Source of the DNA: Streptomyces sp. NBC_01551
Lineage (GTDB): Bacteria > Actinomycetota > Actinomycetes > Streptomycetales > Streptomycetaceae
NCBI RefSeq assembly: GCF_026339935.1
Contig: NZ_JAPEPX010000001.1
Location: 5,359,501 to 5,423,500 of the forward strand
Length of the DNA stretch: 64,000 nucleotides
Direction: 5' to 3'
The position numbers and the translations under genes are program-made. Under the pieces are notes generated by a model that searched no databases, was not told the origin of the DNA, and saw only the letters and a list, made by a program, of their open reading frames with translations. How positions within the stretch are numbered: position 1 is the stretch's first letter; the number at the start of each line of letters is the position of its first letter. Of this stretch, positions 1 through 8,024 are shown in pieces.

Positions 1-660
1 GAAACGGCCCAGGCCAGGATCCCGGCGCAGGCGCGGAAGGTGCCGAAGGTGTTGCGCCATTCGGTGCGCGGGCAGGTCCTGGAGGCGCTGCGCGCGGCGC
101 TGGTGGCAGGCGACCTGGTGCCGGGGGAGATCTACTCGGGCCCCGCGCTGGGGGAGCGGTTCGGGGTCTCGGCGACGCCTGTGCGGGAGGCGATGCAGCA
201 GCTGGCCCTGGAGGGGGCGGTGGAATGCCTGCCGAACCGGGGGTTCCGGGTCCTGGCGCGGACGCCGAGGGCGCTGGCGGAGCTGGCGGAGGTACGAGCG
301 CTGCTGGAGGTCCCGGTGATGCTGCGGCTGGCGCGGACGGTGCCGGCCCAGGTGTGGGCCGGGCTGCGGCCGGTGGCCGACGCGACGGTGGTGGCGGCCG
401 AGGCGGGTGACCTCGCGGGGTACGCGGAGGCGGACCGGCACTTCCACCGGGAGGTCCTCGCGCTGGCGGGCAACGCGGAGCTGGTCCAGGTCGCGGAGGA
501 ACTCCACCGCCGCGCGCAATGGCCCCTCCCGGGCGTGGCCCGCACCCCGCGCGCGAGGCTCGTCGCCGACGCGGCGCAACACGTGACGCTCCTGGAGGCC
601 CTCATCGCCGGCGACCTCCCCCTGTCCGACTCCCTGATCCACACCCACGCCCACCCGTAG
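1..660 (+). CDS. GntR/FadR-type transcriptional regulator, 5' end probably outside window
   Basis: The frame is open from base 1. The first possible start is GTG at 40, but codons before it are open and no ribosome binding site is visible, so the true start is probably upstream. Residues from GTG 40 begin with a winged helix-turn-helix (VRGQVLEALR..., then ERFGVSATPVREAM, the typical GntR recognition helix) followed by an all-helical FCD-like ligand domain with the D-x3-H metal/ligand motif in DRHFHREVL. The protein ends after about 206 residues. FCD regulators bind small carboxylic acids or amino acids and repress or activate adjacent metabolic genes; the target here is not visible because the upstream neighbour is outside the window. 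Family assignment is firm, ligand unknown. Confidence 0.85.
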   Translation, partial: ETAQARIPAQARKVPKVLRHSVRGQVLEALRAALVAGDLVPGEIYSGPALGERFGVSATPVREAMQQLALEGAVECLPNRGFRVLARTPRALAELAEVRALLEVPVMLRLARTVPAQVWAGLRPVADATVVAAEAGDLAGYAEADRHFHREVLALAGNAELVQVAEELHRRAQWPLPGVARTPRARLVADAAQHVTLLEALIAGDLPLSDSLIHTHAHP

Positions 661-722
661 CCACGGCCGTCCCGCCTGAAACGGCACCGCCGGGGCTGCC
701 CGGTGCCGGCCCCCGAGCCCCC

Positions 723-795
723 GCGCCTCAATCGTCGGCGGGGCTGGATGGTGCCGGATGCCCGCACATTCCAGCCCCGCCGGCGTTTGAGGCGC
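723..795. repeat. Streptomyces-type intergenic palindrome (GCGCCTCAA ... TTGAGGCGC)
   Basis: Two 26-base arms (723-748 and 770-795) are inverted copies with only two mismatches, separated by 21 bases. The right-arm core, GCCCCGCCGGCGTTTGAGGC, is a sequence seen repeatedly between genes in Streptomyces genomes (recalled knowledge). It lies between two convergent genes, as expected of an extragenic palindrome. A partial third copy of the arm (CCGGCGATTGAGGG) follows at about 831-844. Confidence 0.75.
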
Positions 796-802
796 GGGGT
801 CC

Positions 803-824
803 GGGGCGGAGCCCCAGGTTTTTT
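803..824 (+). terminator. Rho-independent terminator after GntR gene
   Basis: A GGGGC-GGA-GCCCC hairpin is followed by AGG and six T residues, directly downstream of the intergenic palindrome and between convergent genes. A six-T tract is rare in this GC-rich DNA, which supports a terminator. Confidence 0.65.
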
Positions 825-876
825 GGCCGGCCGGCGATTGAGGGCGCGGCCGGGCAGGGCCCGCGCGGGGCGGGGG

Positions 877-1638
877 TCAGGTGGCCGGGGCCGGGTGGAG
901 TTGGTCGGCCAGCCAGGTGGGGATGCCGCCCAGGAGGTGGAACAGGCGGCGGGCCTCCGCGCGGAGCCGGGCGGCTTCCGGTTCCGGCTCGGCCTCGGCG
1001 AGGGCGGCCAGCGCGGGGGCCGTGCCGACCAGGAACCCCAGGTCCTCCCGGATGCGCAGCGACTCCGCGAAGCCCTTGCGGGCCTCCGCCACCTCCCCGT
1101 CCCGGAGGGACAGCGCCGCCAGGTGCCGCCACGTGAAGGACAGCAGCAGGGTGTCGCCGTGGGCCAACGCGCCGGCGTGGGCGCGACGGTACGCCGGACG
1201 GGCCGACTGCGGGGCGTCCGCGAGGTGTTCCGCGACCAGGCCCCGGCGGAAGTCCAGCAGCGGGCGGGTCCGCGAGCCCGGGGAAAGCAGGGCCGCCGCC
1301 CGCCCCAGGGCGGACCGGGCCTCGTCCGAGCGGTCGCGGACGCCCAGAACGGTGGCCGCGTACGCCAGCTGGCCCCGCTCGCACGCCGCCGCGCCCCGCT
1401 CGTCGTCGTCCCGCGCCACCGCCTCCGCGACCCGCAGCGCGTCCTCCGCCTCGGCCCAGCCCTGCCCGGTGAACAGGCACCGCTCGACCAGCAGCGCGGT
1501 GCGCTGCACGGCCGCCCCCGCGCTGCCCACGTGCGGCGTCAGCAGGGCCGCCGCGTCGGTCCAACAGCCGCGCGAGCGCAGCCGCCATATCGCCCGCTGG
1601 AGGGGGTCGTCTCCCCCGGTAGTTCCGGCACCGGACAT
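877..1638 (-). CDS. TPR-like helical repeat protein, function unknown
   Basis: A protein of 253 residues if started at the ATG at 1638 (MSGAG...); an upstream in-frame ATG at 1734 would add 32 residues of uncharacteristic sequence. It consists of alanine-rich paired helices with TPR-like spacing (for example RPAYRRAHAGALAHGDTLL and EARKGFAESLRIREDLGF), suggesting a solenoid of tetratricopeptide-like repeats used for protein binding. No signal peptide, transmembrane segment or catalytic motif is visible. It is convergent with the GntR gene and read in the same direction as the downstream-located PucR gene, with a 180-base gap. No specific function can be assigned. Confidence 0.7.
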   Translation of the reverse strand: MSGAGTTGGDDPLQRAIWRLRSRGCWTDAAALLTPHVGSAGAAVQRTALLVERCLFTGQGWAEAEDALRVAEAVARDDDERGAAACERGQLAYAATVLGVRDRSDEARSALGRAAALLSPGSRTRPLLDFRRGLVAEHLADAPQSARPAYRRAHAGALAHGDTLLLSFTWRHLAALSLRDGEVAEARKGFAESLRIREDLGFLVGTAPALAALAEAEPEPEAARLRAEARRLFHLLGGIPTWLADQLHPAPAT

Positions 1639-1819
1639 GGCGGTGTCCGCCACATTGCCCTCCCCAAAGCAACCAAGCAGCACGTCTTCGAGCCCTGGGG
1701 CGAAATGAGAGCACGGATCGCCTTGATCGGCCAAGGGGTCGGGTGAACCTTTTCACAAAGTCCGGATGCCGCATCAGGCGCCCCCGACCGGCCCTCGACC
1801 GGCGCCCGACCGTATCGGC

Positions 1820-3502
1820 TCAGCTCATCCGCAGTGCGAGGAAGAAGTCGAGCTTGTCCTCCAGCCGCGACAGGTCCCGACCCGTCAACTGCTCGATTCG
1901 CCCGACCCGGTAGCGCAGCGTGTTGACATGCAGGTGCAGCCGCGTCGCGCACCGCGTCCAGGAACCGTCGCAGTCCAAGAACGCCTCCAGGGTCGGGATG
2001 AGCTCCGCCCGGTGGCGGCGGTCGTAGTCCCGCAGCGGGTCCAGCAGTCGGGCGGTGAAGGCCCGGCGCACGTCGTCCGGCACGAACGGCAGCAGCAGCA
2101 CGTGCGAGGCCAGCTCGTGGTGGCCGGCGGCGCACACCCGGCCCGGCCGGGCCGCCGCGACCCGGCGGGCGTGCCGGGCCTCCTCCAGGGCCCCGCGCAG
2201 CCCCTCCGCCGAGTGCACGGCGGCGCTGACCCCCAGCGTGATCCGGCCGTCGTCGGCCAGCCCGGCGGCGAGCGGCTCCCGCACGGACGCGAGCAGCGCG
2301 TCGGCGTGCAGGGCGGCGTCCGGGCCCTTGTCCTCCCCGGCGTCGCCCAGCAGCGACGGCAGCGGGACGAGGGCGATGGCCTCGTCACCCGCGTGGGCCA
2401 CCGCGATCCGGTCGGAGGGCTCCGGGCCCGACATCGACGGGTCGACCAGGATCTCCTCCAGCAGCGACTGGGCCACCGGGCCGCCGGGGATGTCCCCGCC
2501 CTCCCAGTCCACCCGGGCGACGACGACCTGCCAGTGCGGGGCGGCGCCCAGTCCGGGCAGCAGTACCGGGGCGGCCACCCGCAGGCGCGCGGCGATCTCG
2601 GCGGGCGGGGCGCCCGTCTGGACCAGTTCCAGCACCTCCTGCGCGAGCCGGCGGCGCACCGTACGGGCCGCGTCGCGCCGGTCCCGCTCGACGGCGATCA
2701 GCTGGGTGACGCCCTGGAGCAGGTCGAGCCGCTCGGCCGGCCAGTCGCCCGCGTCCGCCTCGACGGCCAGCAGCCAGTCCGACAGCACGCTCTCGCGGAC
2801 GTCCCGCGAGGCGGGCCCGGCCGCGGCGCCGCGGCCGTGTCCCCTGATCGGGAACAGCGAGTAGGTAATACCCTGGATGGAGATCCGGTGCGGGCCCCTG
2901 CGGCCGGTCCGGACCGCTGCGAGGTGCTCACTCGCGAGTGTGGCGCAGACGCCCGGCGCCAGCGGTTCGCCGGCTCCGGCGATCTGTCGGCCCGTGGGTG
3001 AGAGCACCCAGGCCCGAAGGTCGAGGTCCGTGGTGAGCAGATCCAGCACCACATCGGGGCCACCGCCCGCCGGGCCCGATGTCATCAGCCGGCGATGGCG
3101 GTCCACGACGGCCGCGAGGTCGCCCGCGCGCTCTCCCGAAACCTGCCGTACGACGTATTCGGTGATCGTGGCGAATGCAACGTCCTCGTTCACCGCGAAC
3201 AGCGGCAGCCGGTTGCGCACACAGGCCGAGACCAGATCGTCGGGGATGTCGCCGAGCTCCGCCTCGCCCGCCGCCAGCCCCGCGACACCCGCGCTCGCGA
3301 GGATTCGTACGAATGGCTCGGAGTCGGCTGAATTTCTTCGCCAGGCCAGCCCTGTCAGGACAAGTTCGCCTCCGGTGAGGTACCGGCTGGGATCCCTCAG
3401 GTCGGTCGTCATGACCCCGCGGACCGTCCGGTCGAGTTCTTCCTCGCCGCCCAGCAGCCGCAGCCCCAGCGCCTCGGTTTCCAGCAGTGCGCGCAGCCGC
3501 AT
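1820..3502 (-). CDS. PucR family transcriptional regulator (purine catabolism)
   Basis: A 560-residue regulator. The N-terminus carries the PucR ligand domain (RTVRGVMTTDLRDPSRYLTGGELVLTGL). A GGDEF-like middle region follows, and the last 60 residues hold the PucR C-terminal helix-turn-helix (LEAFLDCDGSWTRCATRLHLHVNTLRYRVGRIEQLTG...). Proteins of this family activate purine-degradation genes in response to intermediates such as allantoin. Here the gene is divergent from the three xanthine dehydrogenase genes across 253 bases, so it very probably controls them and the downstream purine permease. Start ATG at 3502 was chosen because the conserved domain begins immediately. Confidence 0.93.
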   Translation of the reverse strand: MRLRALLETEALGLRLLGGEEELDRTVRGVMTTDLRDPSRYLTGGELVLTGLAWRRNSADSEPFVRILASAGVAGLAAGEAELGDIPDDLVSACVRNRLPLFAVNEDVAFATITEYVVRQVSGERAGDLAAVVDRHRRLMTSGPAGGGPDVVLDLLTTDLDLRAWVLSPTGRQIAGAGEPLAPGVCATLASEHLAAVRTGRRGPHRISIQGITYSLFPIRGHGRGAAAGPASRDVRESVLSDWLLAVEADAGDWPAERLDLLQGVTQLIAVERDRRDAARTVRRRLAQEVLELVQTGAPPAEIAARLRVAAPVLLPGLGAAPHWQVVVARVDWEGGDIPGGPVAQSLLEEILVDPSMSGPEPSDRIAVAHAGDEAIALVPLPSLLGDAGEDKGPDAALHADALLASVREPLAAGLADDGRITLGVSAAVHSAEGLRGALEEARHARRVAAARPGRVCAAGHHELASHVLLLPFVPDDVRRAFTARLLDPLRDYDRRHRAELIPTLEAFLDCDGSWTRCATRLHLHVNTLRYRVGRIEQLTGRDLSRLEDKLDFFLALRMS

Positions 3503-3755
3503 GATGTCGCCGCCGATCTGTCTCGATGTTGCCGTTGGAAATCGGGCAGGTCATCGCATCCTGCCTTTCATACGAATCTACAAGACGAGGGAGGCCGTCA
3601 GCCAACTCCTTCATGGTTTCGGTGACTGCACCCGGGGGACGCGCGGCTTGTGTACTGACTCCACACCGCGTTAACAGCACGTGAACGACCAGTCGAGGGC
3701 CTGATGGCCTCCTGGCTTGAAGTGAACGACACGATGAAGAAGAAGAGAGCCGCAC
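3503..3755. promoter_or_regulatory. Divergent promoter region between pucR-type gene and xdh operon
   Basis: This 253-base gap separates two divergent transcripts and is visibly more AT-rich than its flanks, for example around 3535-3600 and 3655-3760. It must contain both promoters and any PucR operator. I could not identify a convincing operator; the clearest symmetry is the short GAGGGCctgatGGCCTCC around 3693-3711. An AAGAAGAAGAGAG purine tract just upstream of ATG 3756 serves as the ribosome binding site of the first xdh gene. Confidence 0.5.
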
Positions 3756-4652
3756 ATGGACTTCCTTCGCCCCGCCAGCTGGGAGGAGGCGCTCGCCGCT
3801 AAGGCCGAGTTCCCCACAGCTGTGCCGATTGCGGGTGGCACCGATGTGATGGTCGAGATCAACTTCGACCACCGCCGGCCGGAGTACCTCCTGGACCTGA
3901 ACCGCATCGGTCTGCTGCGGGAGTGGGAGGTCGCCGAGGACGTGGTGCGTCTGGGCGCCTCCGTCCCGTACACGCAGATCATGGAAAACCTCCGCACGGA
4001 GCTCCCGGGTCTCGCGCTCGCCTCGCACACGGTCGCGTCCCCGCAGATCCGCAACCGCGGCGGCGTCGGCGGCAACCTCGGTTGCGCCTCCCCGGCCGGC
4101 GACTCGCACCCCGCCCTGCTGGCGGCCGGTGCCGAGGTCGAGGTGGAGTCCGTGCGCGGCTCTCGCCTGATCCCGATCGACGAGTTCTACACGGGCGTCA
4201 AGCGCAACGCGCTGGCCGCCGACGAGCTCATCAAGACCGTCCACGTCAAGAAGGCGGACGGCCCCCAGCAGTACTCCAAGGTCGGCTCCCGCAACGCGAT
4301 GGTCATCGCCGTCTGCGCGTTCGGCCTGGCGCTGCACCCCGAGACCCGCACGGTCCGTACCGGAATCGGTTCGGCCGCGCCGACCCCGATCCGCGCGAAG
4401 GCCGCCGAGGAGTTCCTGAACGCCGCGCTCGAAGAGGGCGGCTTCTGGGAGTCCGGCAAGGTCATCACCCCGTCGATCGCCAAGCAGTTCGGTGACCTCG
4501 CCTCCGGCGCGGCCAACCCGATCGACGACGTCCGCGGCACGGCGAAGTACCGCCGTCACGCGGTTGGCATCATGGCTCGCCGCCAGCTCGTCTGGACCTG
4601 GGAGCAGTACCGCGGTACCGGCAACGGCCGCTCGCTTGAAGGGGCTGCGTAA
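3756..4652 (+). CDS. Xanthine dehydrogenase family, FAD-binding (medium) subunit
   Basis: A 298-residue protein of the CoxM/XdhB FAD-binding type. Residues 24-33 (PIAGGTDVMV) and 103-120 (GVGGNLGCASPAGDSHPA) are the two FAD pyrophosphate-binding motifs of the family. It passes electrons from the 2Fe-2S clusters to NAD+ or another acceptor via FAD. It is first of three genes with 2-base gaps (next start 4655), the classical medium-small-large order. The length is normal. The substrate is inferred to be hypoxanthine/xanthine from the PucR regulator and NCS2 permease on either side; the sequence alone does not exclude another purine or aldehyde substrate. Confidence 0.93.
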   Translation: MDFLRPASWEEALAAKAEFPTAVPIAGGTDVMVEINFDHRRPEYLLDLNRIGLLREWEVAEDVVRLGASVPYTQIMENLRTELPGLALASHTVASPQIRNRGGVGGNLGCASPAGDSHPALLAAGAEVEVESVRGSRLIPIDEFYTGVKRNALAADELIKTVHVKKADGPQQYSKVGSRNAMVIAVCAFGLALHPETRTVRTGIGSAAPTPIRAKAAEEFLNAALEEGGFWESGKVITPSIAKQFGDLASGAANPIDDVRGTAKYRRHAVGIMARRQLVWTWEQYRGTGNGRSLEGAA

Positions 4653-4654
4653 TC

Positions 4655-5260
4655 ATGCGCGTCAATTTCACTGTCAACGGCCGTCAGCAGGAAGCCGACG
4701 ACGTGTGGGAGGGCGAGTCCCTCCTCTACGTCCTGCGCGAGCGCCTGGGCCTGCCGGGTTCGAAGAACGCCTGTGAGCAGGGCGAGTGCGGTTCCTGCAC
4801 CGTCCGCCTCGACGGCGTGCCCGTCTGTTCCTGTCTGGTGGCCGCCGGCCAGGTCGAGGGTCGCGACGTCGTGACCGTCGAGGGCCTGGCCGATTTCGCC
4901 AAGCAGCGCGAGGAGCACGGCCACGGCGGTGCCTGCGGCACCGGCGGCGGCTGCGGCAGCAAGGGCGTGTCCCTGGACGCGGCCAAGCAGTGGCAGGCCA
5001 AGCCCGGTGACTCGCAGACCGGCGAGGGAGCCCCGCTCTCCAACGTCCAGCAGGCGTTCATCGACGCCGGCGCCGTGCAGTGCGGTTTCTGCACCCCGGG
5101 TCTGCTGGTCCAGGCCGACGCGCTGCTGGAGGAGAACTCCTCCCCGTCCGACCAGGACATCCGTGAGGCCCTGTCCGGCAACCTCTGCCGCTGCACGGGC
5201 TACGAGAAGATCCTCGACGCGGTCCGCCTCGCGGCCGCCCGTCAGTCTGAGGCGGTCTGA
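4655..5260 (+). CDS. Xanthine dehydrogenase family, 2Fe-2S (small) subunit with Gly/His/Cys-rich insert
   Basis: A 201-residue iron-sulfur subunit. The plant-ferredoxin-like cluster is at C40, C45, C48 and C60 (CEQGECGSCTV...C). The second cluster, in the helical domain, is at C143, C146, C178 and C180 (CGFCTPG ... CRCTGY). Between the domains, residues about 81-130 form an insertion rich in Gly and His with two extra cysteines (GHGGACGTGGGCG), which makes the protein about 40 residues longer than the usual 160. It relays electrons from the molybdenum site to FAD. Gaps to both neighbours are 2 bases, so it is co-translated with the other subunits. Confidence 0.93.
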   Translation: MRVNFTVNGRQQEADDVWEGESLLYVLRERLGLPGSKNACEQGECGSCTVRLDGVPVCSCLVAAGQVEGRDVVTVEGLADFAKQREEHGHGGACGTGGGCGSKGVSLDAAKQWQAKPGDSQTGEGAPLSNVQQAFIDAGAVQCGFCTPGLLVQADALLEENSSPSDQDIREALSGNLCRCTGYEKILDAVRLAAARQSEAV

Positions 5261-5262
5261 CC

Positions 5263-7668
5263 ATGGCTCAGAACACCCGAACCGTTCCCGCCGGTACGCC
5301 GACCAACGTCACCCAGAAGCACAACAAGGGCGGCATCGGCGAGTCCACGCTCCGCCCGGACGGCACCCTCAAGGTCACCGGTGAGTTCGCGTACTCCTCG
5401 GACATGTGGCACGAGGACATGCTCTGGGGCCAGACCCTGCGCAGCACCGTCGCCCACGCCGAGATCGCCTCGATCGACATCTCCGAGGCCCTCGCGATGC
5501 CCGGCGTCTACTCGGTGCTGACCTACGACGACCTGCCGGCCGAGATGAAGAACTACGGCCTGGAGATCCAGGACACCCCGGTCCTCGCCAACGGCCGGGT
5601 ACGTCACCACGGTGAGCCGGTCGCCCTCGTGGCCGCCGACCACCCGGAGACCGCCCGCCGTGCGGCCGCCAAGATCAAGATCGACTACCGCGAGCTGCCG
5701 CTCGTCACCGACGAGGCCTCCGCCCTCGCCGAGGGCGCGCCGCTGATCCACGAGGGCCGCGACGACCACCACTCCGGTCACGTCCCGCACCCGAACATCG
5801 TGCACCGCCAGCCGATCGTCCGCGGCAACGCGGACGAGGCCGCCAAGCGCGCTGACGTCATCGTCAAGGGCGAGTACACCTTCGGCATGCAGGACCAGGC
5901 CTTCCTCGGCCCGGAGTCCGGCCTCGCCGTGCCCACCGAGGACGGCGGCGTCGACCTCTACGTCGCCACCCAGTGGCTGCACTCGGACCTCAAGCAGATC
6001 GCCCCGGTCCTCGGTCTCCCCGAGGAGAAGGTCCGCATGACGCTCTCGGGCGTCGGCGGTGCCTTCGGCGGCCGCGAGGACATCTCGATGCAGATCCACG
6101 CCTGCCTCCTGGCCCTCGCCACGAACAAGCCGGTCAAGATCGTCTACAACCGGTTCGAGTCCTTCTTCGGGCACGTGCACCGCCACCCGGCGAAGCTCTA
6201 CTACGAGCACGGCGCCACCAAGGACGGCAAGCTCACCCACATGAAGTGCAAGATCGTCCTGGACGGCGGCGCGTACGCGTCCGCTTCCCCGGCGGTCGTG
6301 GGCAACGCCTCCTCGCTGTCGGTCGGCCCGTACGTGGTCGAGGACGTCGACATCGAGGCGATCGCGCTCTACACGAACAACCCGCCCTGCGGTGCGATGC
6401 GCGGCTTCGGCGCCGTCCAGGCCTGCTTCGCCTACGAGGCCCAGATGGACAAGCTCGCGGCGAAGCTGGGCATGGACCCGGTCGAGTTCCGCCAGCTGAA
6501 CGCCATGGAGATGGGCACGATCATGCCCACCGGCCAGGTCGTGGACTCCCCGGCGCCCGTCGCCGAGCTGCTGCGCCGGGTCAAGGCGCGCCCGCTGCCG
6601 CCGGAGCGCCAGTGGGAGACCGCCGGCGAGGGCGCGGACGTCCGCGCGCTGCCGGGCGGCCTGTCCAACACCACCCACGGCGAGGGCGTCGTCCGCGGCG
6701 TCGGCTACGCGGTCGGCATCAAGAACGTCGGCTTCTCCGAGGGCTTCGACGACTACTCCACCGCCCGTGTCCGCCTGGAGGTCATCAACGGCGAGCCCGT
6801 CGCGATGGTCCACACGGCGATGGCGGAGGTCGGCCAGGGCGGTGTCACCGTCCACGCCCAGATCGCCCGTACGGAGCTGGGCGTCACGCAGGTGACCATC
6901 CACCCGGCCGACACGCAGGTCGGCTCCGCCGGTTCCACGTCCGCCTCCCGGCAGACGTACATGACCGGTGGCGCCGTGAAGAACACCTGCGAGGCCGTGC
7001 GCGAGAAGGTCCTGGAGATCGGCCGCCGCAAGAACGGCTCCTACCACCCGGCGTGGGCGACCGCCGAGCTGCTCCTGGAGAGCGGCAAGGTCGTCACCGA
7101 CGGCGGCGAGGTCCTCGCGGACATCGCCGACATCCTGGAGGGCGAGGACGCGATCGACCTGGAGCTGGAGTTCCGGCACCGGCCGACCGTCCCCTTCGAC
7201 CTCAAGACCGGCCAGGGTGACGGACACGTCCAGTACACGTTCGCCGCGCACCGCGCGGTGGTCGAGGTGGACACCGAGCTCGGCCTCGTCAAGGTCGTCG
7301 AGCTGGCGACCGCGCAGGACGTCGGCAAGGCCCTGAACATGCTCTCCGTGGTCGGCCAGATCCAGGGTGGTACCACCCAGGGCCTGGGCGTCGCGATCAT
7401 GGAAGAGATCATCGTGGACCCGAAGACCGCGAAGGTGCGCAACCCCTCCTTCACGGACTACCTGATCCCGACCATCCTCGACACCCCGACCATCCCGGTC
7501 GACGTCCTGGAGCTCGCCGACCCGAACGCGCCGTACGGCCTTCGCGGTATGGGCGAGGCCCCCACCCTGTCGTCCACCCCGGCCGTCCTCGCGGCGATCC
7601 GGCAGGCGACCGGTCTGGAGCTCAACAAGACGCCGATCCGTCCGGAAGCCCTCACCGGCACCCTCTAG
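5263..7668 (+). CDS. Xanthine dehydrogenase family, molybdopterin-binding (large) subunit
   Basis: An 801-residue catalytic subunit. The N-terminal aldehyde-oxidase a/b hammerhead domain precedes the large Mo-cofactor domain, with GGAFGGREDISMQIHACLLAL, the GAMRGFGAVQACFAYEAQMD loop, and near the C-terminus PYGLRGMGEAPTLSSTPAVLA, which carries the catalytic Glu of the family (GMGEAP). It hydroxylates purine carbons using water at the Mo centre. ATG 5263 lies 2 bases after the stop of the small subunit. A strong GAAA-tetraloop hairpin follows the stop at 7680-7701. The cofactor is probably finished by the XdhC-type protein encoded at 9583. Confidence 0.94.
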   Translation: MAQNTRTVPAGTPTNVTQKHNKGGIGESTLRPDGTLKVTGEFAYSSDMWHEDMLWGQTLRSTVAHAEIASIDISEALAMPGVYSVLTYDDLPAEMKNYGLEIQDTPVLANGRVRHHGEPVALVAADHPETARRAAAKIKIDYRELPLVTDEASALAEGAPLIHEGRDDHHSGHVPHPNIVHRQPIVRGNADEAAKRADVIVKGEYTFGMQDQAFLGPESGLAVPTEDGGVDLYVATQWLHSDLKQIAPVLGLPEEKVRMTLSGVGGAFGGREDISMQIHACLLALATNKPVKIVYNRFESFFGHVHRHPAKLYYEHGATKDGKLTHMKCKIVLDGGAYASASPAVVGNASSLSVGPYVVEDVDIEAIALYTNNPPCGAMRGFGAVQACFAYEAQMDKLAAKLGMDPVEFRQLNAMEMGTIMPTGQVVDSPAPVAELLRRVKARPLPPERQWETAGEGADVRALPGGLSNTTHGEGVVRGVGYAVGIKNVGFSEGFDDYSTARVRLEVINGEPVAMVHTAMAEVGQGGVTVHAQIARTELGVTQVTIHPADTQVGSAGSTSASRQTYMTGGAVKNTCEAVREKVLEIGRRKNGSYHPAWATAELLLESGKVVTDGGEVLADIADILEGEDAIDLELEFRHRPTVPFDLKTGQGDGHVQYTFAAHRAVVEVDTELGLVKVVELATAQDVGKALNMLSVVGQIQGGTTQGLGVAIMEEIIVDPKTAKVRNPSFTDYLIPTILDTPTIPVDVLELADPNAPYGLRGMGEAPTLSSTPAVLAAIRQATGLELNKTPIRPEALTGTL

Positions 7669-7679
7669 GACGGCGCCCT

Positions 7680-7701
7680 CCGGGGGCCGAAAGGCCCCCG
7701 G
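7680..7701 (+). terminator. GAAA-tetraloop hairpin after xdh large subunit
   Basis: A perfect 9-bp stem CCGGGGGCC / GGCCCCCGG closed by GAAA starts 12 bases after the stop codon. No T tract follows, which is common for terminators in high-GC actinomycetes. Confidence 0.6.
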
Positions 7702-7711
7702 ACCCCAAGCT

Positions 7712-7764
7712 CTCCGGGCGGTGTGACCAGGGAACGTCACACTTGCCGGCCACACCGCCCGGAG
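7712..7764. repeat. 14-bp inverted repeat in permease leader
   Basis: CTCCGGGCGGTGTG at 7712-7725 is repeated perfectly as its reverse complement at 7751-7764. A nested GTGTGAC / GTCACAC pair allows an alternative smaller hairpin with the same bases. This could be a second terminator of the xdh transcript or a regulatory leader structure for the permease. Confidence 0.5.
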
Positions 7765-8024
7765 TACGAAAGTCCGGAAGACGAAAAAGCCGCACCGCTC
7801 GCGGCCCGTTCCACCGGCGTTATCCCCCCGCAGCACCCCCGGTGGCACCACAACCCCGGTGCCCCGTCAGTACCGCAGAACCCCCGCAGTACCCGCAGTA
7901 CACGCAGGAACATTCGCGTCGCCTCGGGCCGTCACCCCGGGTCGTGCAGCCAAACGGAGTTTCCCAAATCCCGCGTCTCCAATCTTTATGCGGGTGCCCC
8001 TTTGAACCTTGGGAGTTAGGCACC

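Larger units (their letters stand above)
7669..8024. other. 356-base intergenic leader between xdh operon and NCS2 permease
   Basis: No gene is supported here. The region holds a terminator-like hairpin (7680-7701), a second larger inverted repeat (7712-7764), and a cluster of CGCAG/CAGTAC direct repeats (about 7866-7913). An AT-richer stretch precedes the permease ATG at 8025. The permease therefore probably has its own promoter and a long untranslated leader. No known riboswitch class was recognised. Confidence 0.5.
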
